Position numbers and translations under genes: made by a program. Shown one piece after another: positions 5,652 through 5,782 of a DNA stretch of 5,782 nucleotides. Origin of the DNA: Allocoleopsis sp036703385 (GTDB lineage Bacteria > Cyanobacteriota > Cyanobacteriia > Cyanobacteriales > Coleofasciculaceae); assembly GCF_036703385.1 (NCBI RefSeq), contig NZ_DATNPA010000783.1, positions 1-5,782 on the forward strand. The letters are read 5' to 3'. Within the stretch, counting starts at the first letter, position 1, and each line of letters starts with the position of its first letter. Under the pieces are notes generated by a model, which saw only the letters and a program-made list of their open reading frames with translations, was not told where the DNA came from and did no database searches.

Positions 5652-5782
5652 CCTAGTTCCGTGGTGTTGAAATTCTAACTGCAGCATAATGTCGCTTTTG
5701 GGCATAGGTGGTGTCAAATGCTATAGATTTGCCTGTCAAGAAAAATTCACTTTCTATCGCCTTTGGCTCTGGCTCAGCTACA

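Noticed and set aside
5720..5739. TTGACA and TATAGC upstream of cphB as a promoter
   Set aside because: The boxes are only 8 bp apart, too close for a sigma-70 promoter, and other pairings have poor -10 matches.
1..5782. CRISPR array, insertion sequence, transposase or defence genes
   Set aside because: No regularly spaced repeats, no terminal inverted repeats and no such proteins; every intact gene is a standard cyanobacterial housekeeping or storage gene.

Overview
The window comes from a cyanobacterium. Three lines of evidence agree. It carries pcyA (phycobilin chromophore synthesis). It carries a cphB/cphA pair (turnover of cyanophycin, the arginine/aspartate storage polymer). Six copies of the HIP1 octamer GCGATCGC occur in 5.8 kb, where chance predicts about 0.1. 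Having both HIP1 and cyanophycin genes argues against the marine picocyanobacteria; genus cannot be read from the sequence.

Layout. Bases 47-79 hold a hairpin just past the end of pcyA. pcyA (92-835, minus) diverges from a short tatA-type gene (946-1122, plus) across about 110 bp. tatA converges on cphA (1261-3945, minus), with an asymmetric hairpin terminator between them. Upstream of cphA lies an 890-bp stretch without an intact gene (3946-4835), followed by cphB (4836-5651, minus). cphB lies upstream of cphA on the same strand, the usual order, but the gap is unusually long.

The gap is the most interesting part. Read on the minus strand from cphB towards cphA it holds: (i) an NtcA-type promoter (GTA-N8-GAC-N22-TAAAGT); (ii) a predicted RNA of about 55 nt that ends in a strong intrinsic terminator and can also fold into a competing 5' hairpin; (iii) a perfect 9-bp-arm inverted repeat; (iv) a ribosome-binding site and ATG leading into the decayed remains of a small secreted-protein gene with a signal peptide; and (v) a sigma-70-like promoter about 90 bp before the cphA start. 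The simplest model is that cphA and cphB are no longer one simple transcription unit, and that a nitrogen-controlled small RNA or attenuated leader sits between them.

Function. CphA makes cyanophycin from Asp and Arg with ATP, and CphB cuts the polymer to beta-Asp-Arg dipeptides; together they form a nitrogen store. PcyA supplies phycocyanobilin to phycobilisomes, which are another nitrogen sink. TatA is part of the twin-arginine protein export pore. All four intact genes are well-known families with their key residues present. No wholly new multi-gene system is visible; the novelty, if any, is in the cphB-cphA intergenic region.
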